Positions 38,852-49,192 of a stretch of DNA of 64,000 bases are shown in pieces (positions within the stretch are counted from its first letter, which is position 1; each line of letters opens with the position of its first letter). This DNA is from Pseudomonas sp. CCI4.2 (GTDB lineage: Bacteria; Pseudomonadota; Gammaproteobacteria; Pseudomonadales; Pseudomonadaceae). A program made the translations under genes and the position numbers. The notes beneath the pieces are model-generated. The model saw only the letters and a list, made by a program, of their open reading frames with translations. It was not told where the DNA came from and searched no databases. The stretch lies in NCBI RefSeq assembly GCF_034350045.1, contig NZ_CP133781.1, positions 1,580,001-1,644,000 on the forward strand, given 5' to 3'.

Positions 38852-41758
38852 TCAAGCCGAATCCATCGCGTCGTTCAGCGAGCTTTCCAGGTCGGCCTTG
38901 TAGCGTAAAAACAAAATGCTCTGCCCGCGCACGTCGCCCAGCAGGCCGGAGAGGTCGAGGTCGGTGATGTAGCAGCGATAGCGTTCGCCTTCGCTGCGTT
39001 GTTGCAGGATTTGCTCGGCAACGACGGTGAATAACTGCTCGCCATACTCCAACTCGGAAAACTCTCGCTGGTTGCAATACAAGGTAACGCTCAACTGCCC
39101 CGGCGTGGCTTCTTCGATAATTGCTTGCACTTCATAGAACGGTTTGTCGGCGGGCGTCGCGGGCGCCGTGCGAGGTTCTATGCGTCGGGCGCGGCCGGGG
39201 CCGTTGGGCGATATCTGGTAGTACAACGTCTCCAGCGTTAAAGGCTCAAGCGGATTGTCCAGCGGTAGCAGCGCGCCGCGTCGATAGACCAAAGACTGGA
39301 AGAAGCGTTGTAACGGCAATAACAGGCAAGGCTCGTCAAAGTAGGGCAAGCGCTGGTGCCAAAGGGCGTTGTGTTCATCGAGCACATACAGATCAGCGTA
39401 GGGTTCGCTGATGCGGTAGAACACCTGAATGCACTCTGGCTGGCCGTGAGGCAGGATCAACGCCAAATCATGGTCGTTGAGCGCGTACGGGTCCACATGC
39501 AGCGGGCTGTAACTGGGCAGCTCTTCGCTCAAGTAATCGAGCAGCGCAGGAAGACTGGACAGCGGTACATGGTTGATCTGGCCGGGGACGATTTCCAGTA
39601 CGTGGTACTGCTGCTGAACCTGAATCAGGTAACGGTGGTTCAAGCGTCGAGCCAACAACAATTGTGCGGTTTTCACCAGCTCTTCGACCCGAAGGGCAAT
39701 GGCGGGCGCGCGGTTATGGCAGAAGCAACGCACCCGCACTCTCGGCTGCTGTGCTCCCTCGGGCAAGTTGCTGAGAACATTGCTTAGGCAGTCGAGCAGC
39801 GCGTGGGGCCCGTCATATCGACTGACCACTATTTCATTCCAGCTGTTAAGCGTGATCTGGTCGAAGGTCAGCACCAGGTTTTCGCGAACCCCGGCATAGC
39901 TCAGCGAGTCGGTGCGCTCGGTGGTCATCAGAATATTCAGGTCGCGATGATGCTTGAGCGGATCGATGCCGACATTGACCAGCAGCAAGACCTCGCTCGG
40001 CACGCTGGGGCGCAATAAATGCTCCTCGCTGACGAGGCCAAGGGGCAGGGGAATCGCCTGTTGCAGGCTGCCGATCAGGTTGAACAGCTCCAATTCGGTT
40101 AAATCGCTGGTGCCAGGGTGCAGTGCCAGGCGCGTGGTGTGGTCGATCACGTTGTTGCGGTGACACCACGTCAGCAATTCGAGCAATTCCCGGCTGCGCT
40201 TGATCGGTGAAAAGTGCTCACACTCGTGCGCGCCAAGGCTGCCGTTGTAGAGCGCCCACTGAGTTTTGCCGGGTTCACGTTTATTCGGCGATTGCACCAG
40301 GGTCAGTGTGTCTTCTGCCAAATCCGGTGCGATTCCTGGATTGATGAACTCAACTTTGCCGGCCTTGCGCTCGAACGCTGCATAAAGGCGTCGCCCGAGC
40401 ACATTCAGGTCACGTTTGTTGATCAGGCTGACGGCTTTTTGCTTGCGGGCAAACTCGGTGAGGAATCGATAGCTGTGGTTCAGCTCGTTGACCAGCGCTC
40501 GGCGTTCGGTGGCGACTTGTCTCACTTTCCACTGGCTGCGGCTGTCGAGCAGCGCGAGCTGTCGTTCGTCCCACTTCCATTCCTTGGTCAGACGTTCCAG
40601 CAGCAAGCGCTGCCAACTGGTGGTGCGCTGTCGTGGCAAGCCGGTGAGTTTCTTGTTGACCTTCAAATAAAGGCTGCGTCGCACCAACTCCAGGCGCTCG
40701 GGCTCACATCGTGCGTTGAGGTATTCCTCAATGCGTCGGTAAACCATCATGTACGGGTCTAACTCATCAAGATTGAGCGTGTTGGCAAACACTGCGTGCT
40801 TGAAACGCAGGCTCAGGCACTGCACGTGCGGCTGCTCGCTGGCGTAGACCTCGGTCAGCAGAAGTTTCAGCACCGACTTGTAGGGCGATTCGATCCCTTT
40901 GAACAGTTGCCAGAGCCCCGCGCCGATGAACTCGCCGGGCGGGATGTGTGCCAGATGGCCAAGGTCGAGGATTTCATCCGCGCGAATGAACCGCTTGGAG
41001 ATCAGCGTGTGGGTGTATGCGCTGTAATGGGGTTCTTCATAGATGGGCACCAACCACCACAGCGGCGTACGGCCAGCCAGCCAGATAGCGGTGCGGTAAA
41101 ACTCATCCAACAGCAAATAATGCTGGGTAGTGCCGCAATCTTCCGAGCTCAGTTGCGCATCACGCTCGCCAAGCACAAAACGTTTGGGATCAATGAGAAA
41201 AAAATGCGCTTCGGCGCCTTGGCTAAGGGCCCAGGTTTCCAGCGCCTGGCATTTTTTTCGCAATTCGGCGATAGCATCCGGGCTCAGCTCCGAGTCGTGA
41301 CAGACCCAGACATCCATATCACTCTGCTCGGCCTGGGCTAGTGTGCCGAGACTGCCCATCAAAAACAGGCCGTGAATCGGCTGCGGCAAATCACCGTGGC
41401 GTTGCTTGTAGGAAAAGGACCGGGTCAACCGTTGAGCTTCAGCCAGCGCCTGGGCGTTCGGGTCATAGCCGGAAACTCCAGCAGGTGTGCTGCCGGACAC
41501 ATAACCAGGCAACAGGGGATGGTTGACGTGGAAGAACAGCGGCAGCAGCGTCAATACCGCTTGTTGGCGCGTCGACAGACCTTCCATGGCCCGGCCCAGC
41601 CGCCCATCGTTGACGGTCAGAAAGCGGTTGCGCAGCTGGCTGAGAACCTTGCGGTCAATGCCTTCATTCAAGTCGGGGCGGATTTCAAAGGTACGCGTCA
41701 TCGCAGCTAACCGGCGGGCGAGTTCAAAAGGAGTGTTCAAAGCGGCGAGCGCTGACAT
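38852..41758 (-). CDS. cyaA: Class I adenylate cyclase
   Basis: A large protein of about 968 residues. The N-terminal nucleotidyltransferase domain has GLFLMGSLGTLAQAEQSD followed by MDVWVCHD, supplying the metal-binding acids; the C-terminal half is the regulatory region. It makes cAMP, which works through Vfr/Crp. The start is uncertain: GTG 41773, ATG 41758 and ATG 41701 are all in frame, and other Pseudomonas proteins begin near the MTRTFEIRPDL at 41701. Confidence 0.93.
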   Translation of the reverse strand: MSALAALNTPFELARRLAAMTRTFEIRPDLNEGIDRKVLSQLRNRFLTVNDGRLGRAMEGLSTRQQAVLTLLPLFFHVNHPLLPGYVSGSTPAGVSGYDPNAQALAEAQRLTRSFSYKQRHGDLPQPIHGLFLMGSLGTLAQAEQSDMDVWVCHDSELSPDAIAELRKKCQALETWALSQGAEAHFFLIDPKRFVLGERDAQLSSEDCGTTQHYLLLDEFYRTAIWLAGRTPLWWLVPIYEEPHYSAYTHTLISKRFIRADEILDLGHLAHIPPGEFIGAGLWQLFKGIESPYKSVLKLLLTEVYASEQPHVQCLSLRFKHAVFANTLNLDELDPYMMVYRRIEEYLNARCEPERLELVRRSLYLKVNKKLTGLPRQRTTSWQRLLLERLTKEWKWDERQLALLDSRSQWKVRQVATERRALVNELNHSYRFLTEFARKQKAVSLINKRDLNVLGRRLYAAFERKAGKVEFINPGIAPDLAEDTLTLVQSPNKREPGKTQWALYNGSLGAHECEHFSPIKRSRELLELLTWCHRNNVIDHTTRLALHPGTSDLTELELFNLIGSLQQAIPLPLGLVSEEHLLRPSVPSEVLLLVNVGIDPLKHHRDLNILMTTERTDSLSYAGVRENLVLTFDQITLNSWNEIVVSRYDGPHALLDCLSNVLSNLPEGAQQPRVRVRCFCHNRAPAIALRVEELVKTAQLLLARRLNHRYLIQVQQQYHVLEIVPGQINHVPLSSLPALLDYLSEELPSYSPLHVDPYALNDHDLALILPHGQPECIQVFYRISEPYADLYVLDEHNALWHQRLPYFDEPCLLLPLQRFFQSLVYRRGALLPLDNPLEPLTLETLYYQISPNGPGRARRIEPRTAPATPADKPFYEVQAIIEEATPGQLSVTLYCNQREFSELEYGEQLFTVVAEQILQQRSEGERYRCYITDLDLSGLLGDVRGQSILFLRYKADLESSLNDAMDSA

Positions 41759-41896
41759 CCGACATCCCAGCACTTTTTAGCTGCGTGAATAATTGGCGCC
41801 AAAATAGTATCGGCAGCCAACGCAAAAAATGAAGGCCTGAAGGAATGGCTCGCGATACCTTTTGGAAGGTGAATTCCCGCGAGCCCGGCGAGAGTC

Positions 41897-42142
41897 TCAG
41901 GCAGTTTCGGTGACGTTGAGAATGGTCAGCAGTGATTGGGCATGCTCGGCAGCTTCAAGACCCAGACTGGTCAGGTAACCACCATCGAACTGAGTGATCA
42001 GCCCTTTATCGAACAAGCGCTGTGCGGCGGCGATCGCTTTGGGAGCTGCTATGTGATGGACTTTGAGGCCCTCAAGGGTATTGCCCAGATTGAACAGTGC
42101 GAGGATTTCCAGTTCGGCAACCAACTCAGGGGTATACGACAT
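41897..42142 (-). CDS. TIGR02647 family protein
   Basis: An 81-residue protein, MSYTPELVAELEILALFNLG onward, with a winged-helix-like C-terminal part (LFDKGLITQFDGGYLTSLGLEAAEHA). It matches TIGR02647, known mainly from Pseudomonas; function is unknown. The ATG at 42142 has GGAG upstream. The frame extends to 42202 without a ribosome site. Confidence 0.72.
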   Translation of the reverse strand: MSYTPELVAELEILALFNLGNTLEGLKVHHIAAPKAIAAAQRLFDKGLITQFDGGYLTSLGLEAAEHAQSLLTILNVTETA

Positions 42143-42270
42143 AGACACTCCAGACATTTCCAGTGATGCGCCGCTCTGGTGTTTGGGTCTGTCTTGAGTC
42201 AAGGCACAGGAACGAGCTGTCCTGCGCTTATTTGAGTTCTTGAGGACCCATAAAGCCGGCGTGGCGCGAC

Positions 42271-42303
42271 AGCCCCGGGGGGTGATACGGCAGCGGGGCT
42301 TTT
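42271..42303 (+). terminator. Terminator-like hairpin on the plus strand
   Basis: AGCCCCG/CGGGGCT stem with 16-nt loop followed by four T. No plus-strand gene precedes it, so it may end an unannotated short RNA or be chance. Confidence 0.35.
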
Positions 42304-42352
42304 GCAGTGTAGACAGGGTGCAGAACTTTTGCAGCAGATCTTTAACCGGTTG

Positions 42353-42640
42353 TCATTTGGTCTCGGGAGGTAGCGTAGGAAGCGCTCGGAGTGCCTGTTC
42401 ATACCATTCGGTATTGAAGGGCCGATCGTCTTCGAGCAGGGCATCAATTTCGACCGCTAGCACATGGGCCATCAATTGCAGAATCTCTTCACGCTCATAG
42501 CCCACCAACGTCAGCTTGTTGTAGGTCGCTTTGGCAGCCGGTGGGTTATCGCTTTCAATCTGGTTTTCGATGGCTTGGACCAAGGTCGACTCAGCAAACT
42601 CTTCTTCGTCGTCGTCAATAATGTCGGTTTTGTCGGTCAT
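42353..42640 (-). CDS. Conserved hypothetical protein
   Basis: A 95-residue acidic protein: MTDKTDIIDDDEEEFAEST, then an amphipathic helical part with AENQIESDNPPAAKATYNKL-like spacing and a tail FNTEWYEQALRALPTLPPE. I do not recognise a characterised family. The ATG at 42640 has AGGAAA upstream; the longer frame to 42667 is less likely. Confidence 0.65.
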   Translation of the reverse strand: MTDKTDIIDDDEEEFAESTLVQAIENQIESDNPPAAKATYNKLTLVGYEREEILQLMAHVLAVEIDALLEDDRPFNTEWYEQALRALPTLPPETK

Positions 42641-42688
42641 GCTGATTTCCTGAAAAAATAGCCACATACGGGCAACAACAATCGTCGG

Positions 42689-42764
42689 TAGGAGCGGTCT
42701 TGTTCGCGAAGCGGCGTACGTGATGCGACGCGGGCATCTTCGCCAACACGTTGGCTCTACAGGT
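42689..42764. repeat. REP-like inverted pair
   Basis: taggagcggtcttgttcgcg and its diverged reverse complement cgccaacacgttggctctac bracket a GC-rich loop just past the argH stop. Confidence 0.6.
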
Positions 42765-44159
42765 TTAGCGGGAGGCCAGCAGTGCTTCGCCGCGAACCAC
42801 TGCCGCTTTGACCTGCGTCGGCGCGGTGCCGCCGATGTGGTTGCGCGCGTTGACCGAGCCTTCGAGGGTCAGCACGGCGAACACATCCTGATCGATTTGA
42901 TCGCTGAAGGTGCGCAGTTCTTCCAGGCTCATTTCGGCCAGGTCCTTGCCGCTTTCCACGCCATATTTCACCGCGTGGCCAACGATTTCGTGGCAGTCGC
43001 GAAACGGCAGGCCGCGACGCACCAGGTAATCGGCGAGGTCAGTGGCGGTGGAGAAACCACGTAAGGCCGCTTCGCGCATGATCGCGTGTTTGGGTTTGAT
43101 CGCCGGAATCATGTCGGCAAACGCACGCAACGAATCGCGCAGGGTGTCGGCGGCGTCGAACAGCGGCTCCTTGTCTTCCTGATTGTCCTTGTTGTAGGCC
43201 AAAGGCTGGCCCTTCATCAAGGTCAGCAGGCCCATCAAGGCACCAAATACCCGGCCACTTTTGCCGCGTACCAGTTCTGGCACGTCAGGGTTTTTCTTTT
43301 GCGGCATGATCGAACTGCCTGTGCAGAAGCGATCTGGCAGGTCAATGAACTGAAACTGTGCGCTGGTCCACAACACCAGTTCTTCGGAGAAGCGCGACAA
43401 GTGCATCATCGCCACGCTGGCAGCCGAACAAAACTCGATGGCGAAGTCACGGTCGGAAACGCTGTCCAGTGAATTGCCGCCGACGGCATCAAAACCGAGC
43501 AGCTTGCACACAAGTTCACGATCAATCGGGTAAGTCGTACCCGCCAGTGCAGCGCTGCCCAGCGGCAAGCGATTGAGGCGTTTGCGGCAGTCGACCAGGC
43601 GTTCGTAATCGCGGCTGAGCATCTCGAACCACGCCAACATGTGGTGACCAAATGTCACCGGTTGCGCGGTTTGCAAGTGGGTGAAACCAGGCATGATGGT
43701 CTCGGCTTCGCGTTTAGCTTGCCCTAGCAGACCCTGCTGCAGGCGAGTGATCTCAGCCAGGATCAGGTCGATTTCATCGCGCAACCACAGGCGAATATCG
43801 GTCGCGACCTGGTCGTTACGGCTGCGTCCGGTGTGCAGCTTTTTGCCGGTGACGCCGATGCGGTCGGTCAAACGCGCTTCGATATTCATGTGCACATCTT
43901 CCAGATCGATGCGCCAGTCAAAGTTGCCGGCCTCGATTTCGGTCTGGATGTTGTTCAAGCCATCAATGATGGAGTCGCGTTCTGCGTCGGTCAGAACGCC
44001 GACGTGGGCCAGCATCGTTGCGTGGGCAATGGAGCCCATGATGTCGTGGCGATAGAGGCGTTGATCAAAAGTGACGGAGGCGGTGAAGCGGGCGACAAAC
44101 GCGTCGACAGGTTCACTGAAGCGGCCGCCCCAGGACTGATTGGTCTTGTCGGTGCTCAT
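42765..44159 (-). CDS. argH: Argininosuccinate lyase
   Basis: A 464-residue fumarase-superfamily lyase. The signature is [16 protein letters not shown]; the catalytic His is in [16 protein letters not shown]; the N-terminal [17 protein letters not shown] is typical. It splits argininosuccinate into arginine and fumarate. It is divergent from algZ, a conserved Pseudomonas arrangement. Confidence 0.96.
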   Translation of the reverse strand: MSTDKTNQSWGGRFSEPVDAFVARFTASVTFDQRLYRHDIMGSIAHATMLAHVGVLTDAERDSIIDGLNNIQTEIEAGNFDWRIDLEDVHMNIEARLTDRIGVTGKKLHTGRSRNDQVATDIRLWLRDEIDLILAEITRLQQGLLGQAKREAETIMPGFTHLQTAQPVTFGHHMLAWFEMLSRDYERLVDCRKRLNRLPLGSAALAGTTYPIDRELVCKLLGFDAVGGNSLDSVSDRDFAIEFCSAASVAMMHLSRFSEELVLWTSAQFQFIDLPDRFCTGSSIMPQKKNPDVPELVRGKSGRVFGALMGLLTLMKGQPLAYNKDNQEDKEPLFDAADTLRDSLRAFADMIPAIKPKHAIMREAALRGFSTATDLADYLVRRGLPFRDCHEIVGHAVKYGVESGKDLAEMSLEELRTFSDQIDQDVFAVLTLEGSVNARNHIGGTAPTQVKAAVVRGEALLASR

Positions 44160-44301
44160 GGATTCGCTCGATAGTCAGTTGTCTGGTATTTAAAAGTGGG
44201 AATGGCCGAGGTTGAGGCGGCGCTGGCGATAATAACAGGGTTGCTGTTTTTTTATTCCTGTGCAGCTTGCCGCTGAGTGTGGCGGCGCAGAGACTGAACC
44301 G

Positions 44302-45384
44302 ATGCGAAATGAACGGTTGAAAACGGGTGCTGCACCAGTACCTGAAAAAGAATTTTTCTTGCCGGAACTGTGCGTGCCCCAAGCATTGTTGGTGCTGGTG
44401 GTACTGGCTGAGCTATTGGTCATGGTTCTGGTGTTGGTCGAGCCCATGGTTGCGGGGTTCAACTGGGTGCGACTGGCGCTGATTTCAATGTTTGTGCAGT
44501 GGATCGTTCTGCTTTCAGCCGCTGTGATGTGTGGTCTGCGTCCTTGGTTGGCGCGTTTGCCGGCAGGCGTCGCAGGTATGTTGTGTTGTGCATTGGTGGT
44601 GGGTTTGACCCTGGCATGCACGGCGGTGACAGAGTATTGCGAACTGGCAGGAACGGCGACGGTCGGAGTTAGGGTAGAGAGGTATTTTCGCTATGCGCTG
44701 ATTGCGCTAATCATGTCGGCACTGATGTTGCGTTATTTTTATCTGCAGAGTCAGTGGCGCAAGCAGCAGCAAGCGGAATTGCGCGCCAGGATCGAATCAC
44801 TGCAAGCTCGAATCCGGCCGCACTTTCTCTTCAATACGCTTAACAGTATCGCCAGCTTGGTCGCCAGCGACCCGATCAAGGCCGAGCAGGCGGTGTTGGA
44901 TCTTTCCGATTTGTTTCGTGCGAGCCTCGCCAAACCTGGAAATCTTGTTACATGGCGTGACGAACTTGAATTGGCGAAACGTTATCTTTCGATTGAGCAA
45001 TATCGTCTCGGCGAGCGTCTACAGTTGGACTGGGTGGTGAGTGCGATTCCGGACGACTTGCCAATTCCACAGCTAACCTTACAGCCGTTACTTGAAAACG
45101 CCTTGCTTTACGGCATTGCACCGAGGATTGAAGGCGGTGTAGTTCGGGTAGAAGCAACCTATAAAGAGGGGGAGTTCGTATTGTGCGTCAGCAATCCGTA
45201 TGACGAAGTCGCCAAAAAGCAGACTTCCAACGGCACCCATCAGGCACTCGTGAACATTGGTGCGCGAATTGCGGCACTTTTTGGCCCGCGCGCCAGTCTG
45301 AGCGTGGAACGCCGTGACGGTCGTCACTTCACCTGTCTACGCTATCCTTGTGCGAGACTCACGCAGGAAGCCAAAGCAATATGA
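44302..45384 (+). CDS. algZ: Sensor histidine kinase AlgZ/FimS
   Basis: A 360-residue LytS-like kinase with several N-terminal membrane helices (from LLVLVVLAELLVMVLVLVEP) and a short kinase domain. The phospho-His is in ARIRPHFLFNTLNSIASLV; the ATPase region PQLTLQPLLENALLYGI is atypical, as in this family. It controls AlgR for alginate, twitching and virulence. Its TGA overlaps the algR ATG (ATGA). The start at 44302 is chosen over 44260, which has no ribosome site. Confidence 0.9.
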   Translation: MRNERLKTGAAPVPEKEFFLPELCVPQALLVLVVLAELLVMVLVLVEPMVAGFNWVRLALISMFVQWIVLLSAAVMCGLRPWLARLPAGVAGMLCCALVVGLTLACTAVTEYCELAGTATVGVRVERYFRYALIALIMSALMLRYFYLQSQWRKQQQAELRARIESLQARIRPHFLFNTLNSIASLVASDPIKAEQAVLDLSDLFRASLAKPGNLVTWRDELELAKRYLSIEQYRLGERLQLDWVVSAIPDDLPIPQLTLQPLLENALLYGIAPRIEGGVVRVEATYKEGEFVLCVSNPYDEVAKKQTSNGTHQALVNIGARIAALFGPRASLSVERRDGRHFTCLRYPCARLTQEAKAI

Positions 45385-46127
45385 ATGTCCTGATCGTTGA
45401 TGACGAACCCCTGGCCCGTGAGCGACTGAGTCGCCTGGTCAGCGAACTCGAGGGCTACAGAGTCCTCGAACCCAGCGCTACCAATGGCGAAGAAGCCTTG
45501 GCGCTGATCGATAGCCTTAAACCGGATGTAGTGCTGCTCGATATCCGTATGCCGGGTCTGGACGGTCTGCAAGTCGCCGCAAAACTGTGCGAACGCGAGA
45601 CGCCGCCCGCCGTAGTTTTCTGCACCGCCCACGACGAATTTGCGCTGGAGGCATTTCAGGTCAGCGCGGTGGGGTATTTGGTAAAACCGGTGCGCGCCGA
45701 GCATTTGCTTGAGGCGTTGAAGAAAGCTGAGCGTCCCAATCGCGTTCAACTGGCGGCCATGACCCGTCCTGCTGCTGAAACGGGCAGCGGTCCGCGCACC
45801 CATATCAGTGCACGGACCCGTAAGGGTATTGAGCTAATACCGCTGAATCAGGTGATATTTTTTATCGCCGATCACAAGTACGTGACCCTGCGCCATGAAG
45901 GCGGCGAGGTGCTGCTGGATGAGCCGCTCAAGGCGCTTGAAGATGAGTTCGGCGATCGATTTGTGCGCATCCATCGCAATGCGCTGGTCGCCCGCGATCG
46001 CATCGAGCGTCTGCAGCGTACGCCGTTGGGTCATTTTCAGCTGTTTCTGCGTGGTCTTAACGGCGACGCGCTGATCGTGAGCCGGCGCCATGTGGCAGGC
46101 GTGCGCAAAATGATGCAACAGCTATAG
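45381..46127 (+). CDS. algR: LytTR response regulator AlgR
   Basis: A 248-residue response regulator, exactly the P. aeruginosa length. The receiver has the acidic pair in LIVDDEPLARERL and phospho-Asp54 in VVLLDIRMPGLDGL. The LytTR DNA-binding domain includes KYVTLRHEGGEVLLDEPLKA and FVRIHRNALVARDRIERL. It regulates alginate, type IV pili and biofilm genes with AlgZ. Confidence 0.96.
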   Translation: MNVLIVDDEPLARERLSRLVSELEGYRVLEPSATNGEEALALIDSLKPDVVLLDIRMPGLDGLQVAAKLCERETPPAVVFCTAHDEFALEAFQVSAVGYLVKPVRAEHLLEALKKAERPNRVQLAAMTRPAAETGSGPRTHISARTRKGIELIPLNQVIFFIADHKYVTLRHEGGEVLLDEPLKALEDEFGDRFVRIHRNALVARDRIERLQRTPLGHFQLFLRGLNGDALIVSRRHVAGVRKMMQQL

Positions 46128-46289
46128 GTTTTGCGCGGGTTACACAATAAACCGTGTTGAGGCCTTGCCAACAAGTCGGCCCCTACAGAGGTTCGCATAT
46201 CTGTAGGCGCTAACTTCTGAGCCAGGTCAGGCCCGCGAGTGCGCACAGCTGTTATTATCCGTCGCATCTATTCAAGTACGGATCGATCC

Positions 46290-47231
46290 ATGTCCATTCG
46301 CGAAATTCGCATCGCTACCCGCAAAAGTGCGTTGGCCTTATGGCAGGCCGAATACGTCAAAGCCCGTCTGGAAGAATCCCATCCGGGATTGATCGTGACG
46401 TTGGTGCCCATGGTCAGCCGTGCTGACAAGTTGCTCGACTCGCCCTTGTCCAAAATTGGTGGCAAGGGATTGTTCGTCAAGGAGCTGGAAACAGCCATGC
46501 TTGAGGGCAACGCCGATATCGCCGTGCACTCGATGAAAGACGTTCCGATGGACTTCCCTGAGGGCCTGGGTCTGTTCTGCATCTGCGAGCGTGAAGATGC
46601 CCGCGACGCGTTTGTTTCCAACACCTTCGCCAGTCTGGATAGGTTGCCTGCGGGCAGCGTTGTCGGCACATCGAGCTTGCGTCGTCAGGCGCAACTGCTG
46701 TCACGACGGCCAGACCTGCAGATTCGTTTCCTGCGCGGTAACGTCAACACCCGCTTGGCAAAACTGGATGCGGGTGAGTACGACGCGATTATTCTTGCGG
46801 CGGCTGGCTTGATTCGATTGGGCTTTGAAGGGCGTATCACTGCGCCAATAAGTATCGAAGACGGATTACCGTCAGGTGGTCAAGGCGCGGTGGCAATCGA
46901 ATGCCGCACGGCTGATAGCGAAATTCAAGCCTTGCTCGCGCCTCTCAATCACGCTGATACCTCGGTGCGGGTGACCGCAGAACGAGCGTTGAACAAGCAC
47001 CTAAATGGGGGCTGCCAAGTGCCCATCGCCTGTTACGCGGTGCTGGAAGGTGAGCAGATCTGGCTGCGCGCAATGGTCGGCGATCCAGAAGGCGGCCTTC
47101 TTCTAAACGCGGATGCCCGCGGCCCTCGGGCTAACCCTGAAGCATTGGGTGTCCAGGTTGCCGAAGCGTTGTTGGCCCAAGGTGCACAAGCTATCTTGCA
47201 AAAAGTCTACGGCGAGGCGGGCGCAGAGTGA
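46290..47231 (+). CDS. hemC: Porphobilinogen deaminase
   Basis: A 313-residue enzyme. The cofactor-attachment Cys is in [14 protein letters not shown]; conserved Arg and Lys lie in [20 protein letters not shown] and SSLRRQAQL. It links four porphobilinogens into hydroxymethylbilane. The start at 46290 matches the family; a longer frame begins at 46239. It leads hemC–hemD–hemX–hemY. Confidence 0.95.
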   Translation: MSIREIRIATRKSALALWQAEYVKARLEESHPGLIVTLVPMVSRADKLLDSPLSKIGGKGLFVKELETAMLEGNADIAVHSMKDVPMDFPEGLGLFCICEREDARDAFVSNTFASLDRLPAGSVVGTSSLRRQAQLLSRRPDLQIRFLRGNVNTRLAKLDAGEYDAIILAAAGLIRLGFEGRITAPISIEDGLPSGGQGAVAIECRTADSEIQALLAPLNHADTSVRVTAERALNKHLNGGCQVPIACYAVLEGEQIWLRAMVGDPEGGLLLNADARGPRANPEALGVQVAEALLAQGAQAILQKVYGEAGAE

Positions 47232-48001
47232 CGGGTTGGCGACTGCTGCTGACGCGTCCCGCGCAGGAGTCAGCCGCGCTGGCGACTTTGCTGAGTGACG
47301 TTGGCGTCTATAGCAGCAGCCTGCCTTTGCTGGACATTGAACCGTTGGCACTCACCGGTGCGCAGCGCTCAATGATTTTCGATCTGGACCTCTATTCCGT
47401 TGTCATCGTCGTCAGCAAGCCGGCTGCACGTTTGGGTTTGGCGTTGATTGACGAAATATGGCCGCAACCGCCCATTCAGCAGTGGTTCACTGTCGGCGCT
47501 GCAACGGCGCATATTCTGCAAGACTATGGCCTGGACGTCGCCTATCCCGAGGGCGGTGATGACAGCGAAGCCTTGCTCGCATTGGCGCCGTTGCAGGAAG
47601 CCATGGCCTTGCCTGGCGCGCGGGTATTAATCCTGCGCGGCGAAGGTGGCCGGGAACTGCTGGCCGACCGATTACGTGCGCTAGGTGCCAGTGTCGATTA
47701 TCTTCCCTTGTATCGGCGCACCTTACCCAATTACGCCGCGTCTGAGCTGCCACGCCGTATCGAAGCGGAACGCTTGAACGGTGTGGTGGTCAGCAGTGGA
47801 CAGGGTTTTGAACACTTGCGCGTATTGGCGGGCGATGCTTGGTCGGATGTGGCACGGTTACCTTTGTTTGTACCGAGTCCCCGGGTCGCTGAATTGGCGT
47901 CAGCGGCGGGGGCTCAGACAGTTATTGATTGTCGCGGCGCTAATGCCGCGGCTTTGCTGGCGGCGTTACGGGCTCAGCCTGAACCTGCCCTCCAGGCGTA
48001 G
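47228..48001 (+). CDS. hemD: Uroporphyrinogen-III synthase
   Basis: A 257-residue Hem[20 protein letters not shown] at the start, SKPAARLG and [15 protein letters not shown] in the first domain and [11 protein letters not shown] in the second. It closes and inverts ring D of the tetrapyrrole. Its GTG overlaps the hemC TGA by 4 nt. Confidence 0.93.
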   Translation: MTGWRLLLTRPAQESAALATLLSDVGVYSSSLPLLDIEPLALTGAQRSMIFDLDLYSVVIVVSKPAARLGLALIDEIWPQPPIQQWFTVGAATAHILQDYGLDVAYPEGGDDSEALLALAPLQEAMALPGARVLILRGEGGRELLADRLRALGASVDYLPLYRRTLPNYAASELPRRIEAERLNGVVVSSGQGFEHLRVLAGDAWSDVARLPLFVPSPRVAELASAAGAQTVIDCRGANAAALLAALRAQPEPALQA

Positions 48002-48070
48002 CGATGATGACCTCATTCAGAGCAGCGTCGTCTTCGATGTGATGTGCGCCCTAATGCAAAGGATGGATAC

Positions 48071-49192
48071 GTGAGCGAAACAGTCTTGCCCATAGAACAA
48101 TTTGAACCGGTGATTGAAGCGTCTGCGCCAACCCCGAACACTCCCTCGAAAAACCGTGGCGGCGGTCTGGTGATCCTGGCGTTGCTGCTGGGTGTGGCTG
48201 GCATCGCCGTGGGTGGCTGGGGGGTGTGGCAGGTGCGCAGCCTCCAAGCAGGTCATCAGCAGCAGTTGACCCAATTACAGGACATAGGCACACAGACGCA
48301 AACGCTGAAACAGAGCGAGCAGCAATTGGCCACACGTCTGGCGCAATTACCACCTCCGACAGAGCTGGAAGAGCGTCGGCGTCTGGTTGCGCAGCTTCAG
48401 GGCGATCAGCAGCGATTGAGTGAGCGTCTGGAGACCGTGCTGGGTGCAAGCCGCCAGGATTGGCGATTGGCCGAGGCCGAGCATTTATTGCGTTTGGCCA
48501 GCCTGCGCTTGTCGGCGTTGCAGGATATCAACAGCGCGTTGGCCTTGGTTCAGGGTGCCGATCAGATTCTGCAAGAGCAGGACGACCCAGGTTCGTTTGC
48601 CGCCCGCGAGCAATTGGCTAAAAGTCTCGCCGCATTGCGCAGCGTTGAGCAACCGGATCGTACCGGACTGTTCTTGCAGCTGGGGGCCTTGCGGGATCAA
48701 GTTGCTCAGCTCAACACCTTGGCGCCGGAGTATCAGGACAAAGGTGAGTCATTGCTCGGCTTGACCGCTGCCGGTGACGCCACCGACAGCCATTGGGCCC
48801 AATGGTGGGATCAGATCTCCCATTACATCCGTATCGATTTCAATGCCGACAAAAACATCCGTCCGCTGTTGGCCGGGCAGAGCCTCACACAGGTTCGGCT
48901 GGCCTTGAGTCTGACGCTGGAACAGGCGCAATGGGCCGCGCTGAATGGCGAACCCAAGGTTTATGCCCAAGCCATCGGCGAGGCGCGCGATGTCCTGCAA
49001 AACAACTTCAACAAGGACAACCCACAAAGCAAAGTGCTCGATGAGCGTCTGCAAGCCCTGACAACGCAACCGGTGTCAGTGGTCACCCCTGATTTGGCGC
49101 AAAGCCTGAGTTCGGTGCAGGCCTACCTTGAGCGACGGCACCTCGCTGCAGACAAACCTGCCGCGCAAGCCAAGCAGGAGACCAGCCCATGA
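48071..49192 (+). CDS. hemX: HemX, uroporphyrinogen-III C-methyltransferase-like membrane protein
   Basis: A 373-residue protein with a proline-rich start, one membrane helix (LVILALLLGVAGIAVGGWGV) and a long periplasmic coiled-coil region. It matches HemX by sequence and place; despite an old methyltransferase label, no SAM-binding motif is visible and the function is unclear. The GTG at 48071 has AAAGGA upstream. Confidence 0.87.
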   Translation: MSETVLPIEQFEPVIEASAPTPNTPSKNRGGGLVILALLLGVAGIAVGGWGVWQVRSLQAGHQQQLTQLQDIGTQTQTLKQSEQQLATRLAQLPPPTELEERRRLVAQLQGDQQRLSERLETVLGASRQDWRLAEAEHLLRLASLRLSALQDINSALALVQGADQILQEQDDPGSFAAREQLAKSLAALRSVEQPDRTGLFLQLGALRDQVAQLNTLAPEYQDKGESLLGLTAAGDATDSHWAQWWDQISHYIRIDFNADKNIRPLLAGQSLTQVRLALSLTLEQAQWAALNGEPKVYAQAIGEARDVLQNNFNKDNPQSKVLDERLQALTTQPVSVVTPDLAQSLSSVQAYLERRHLAADKPAAQAKQETSP

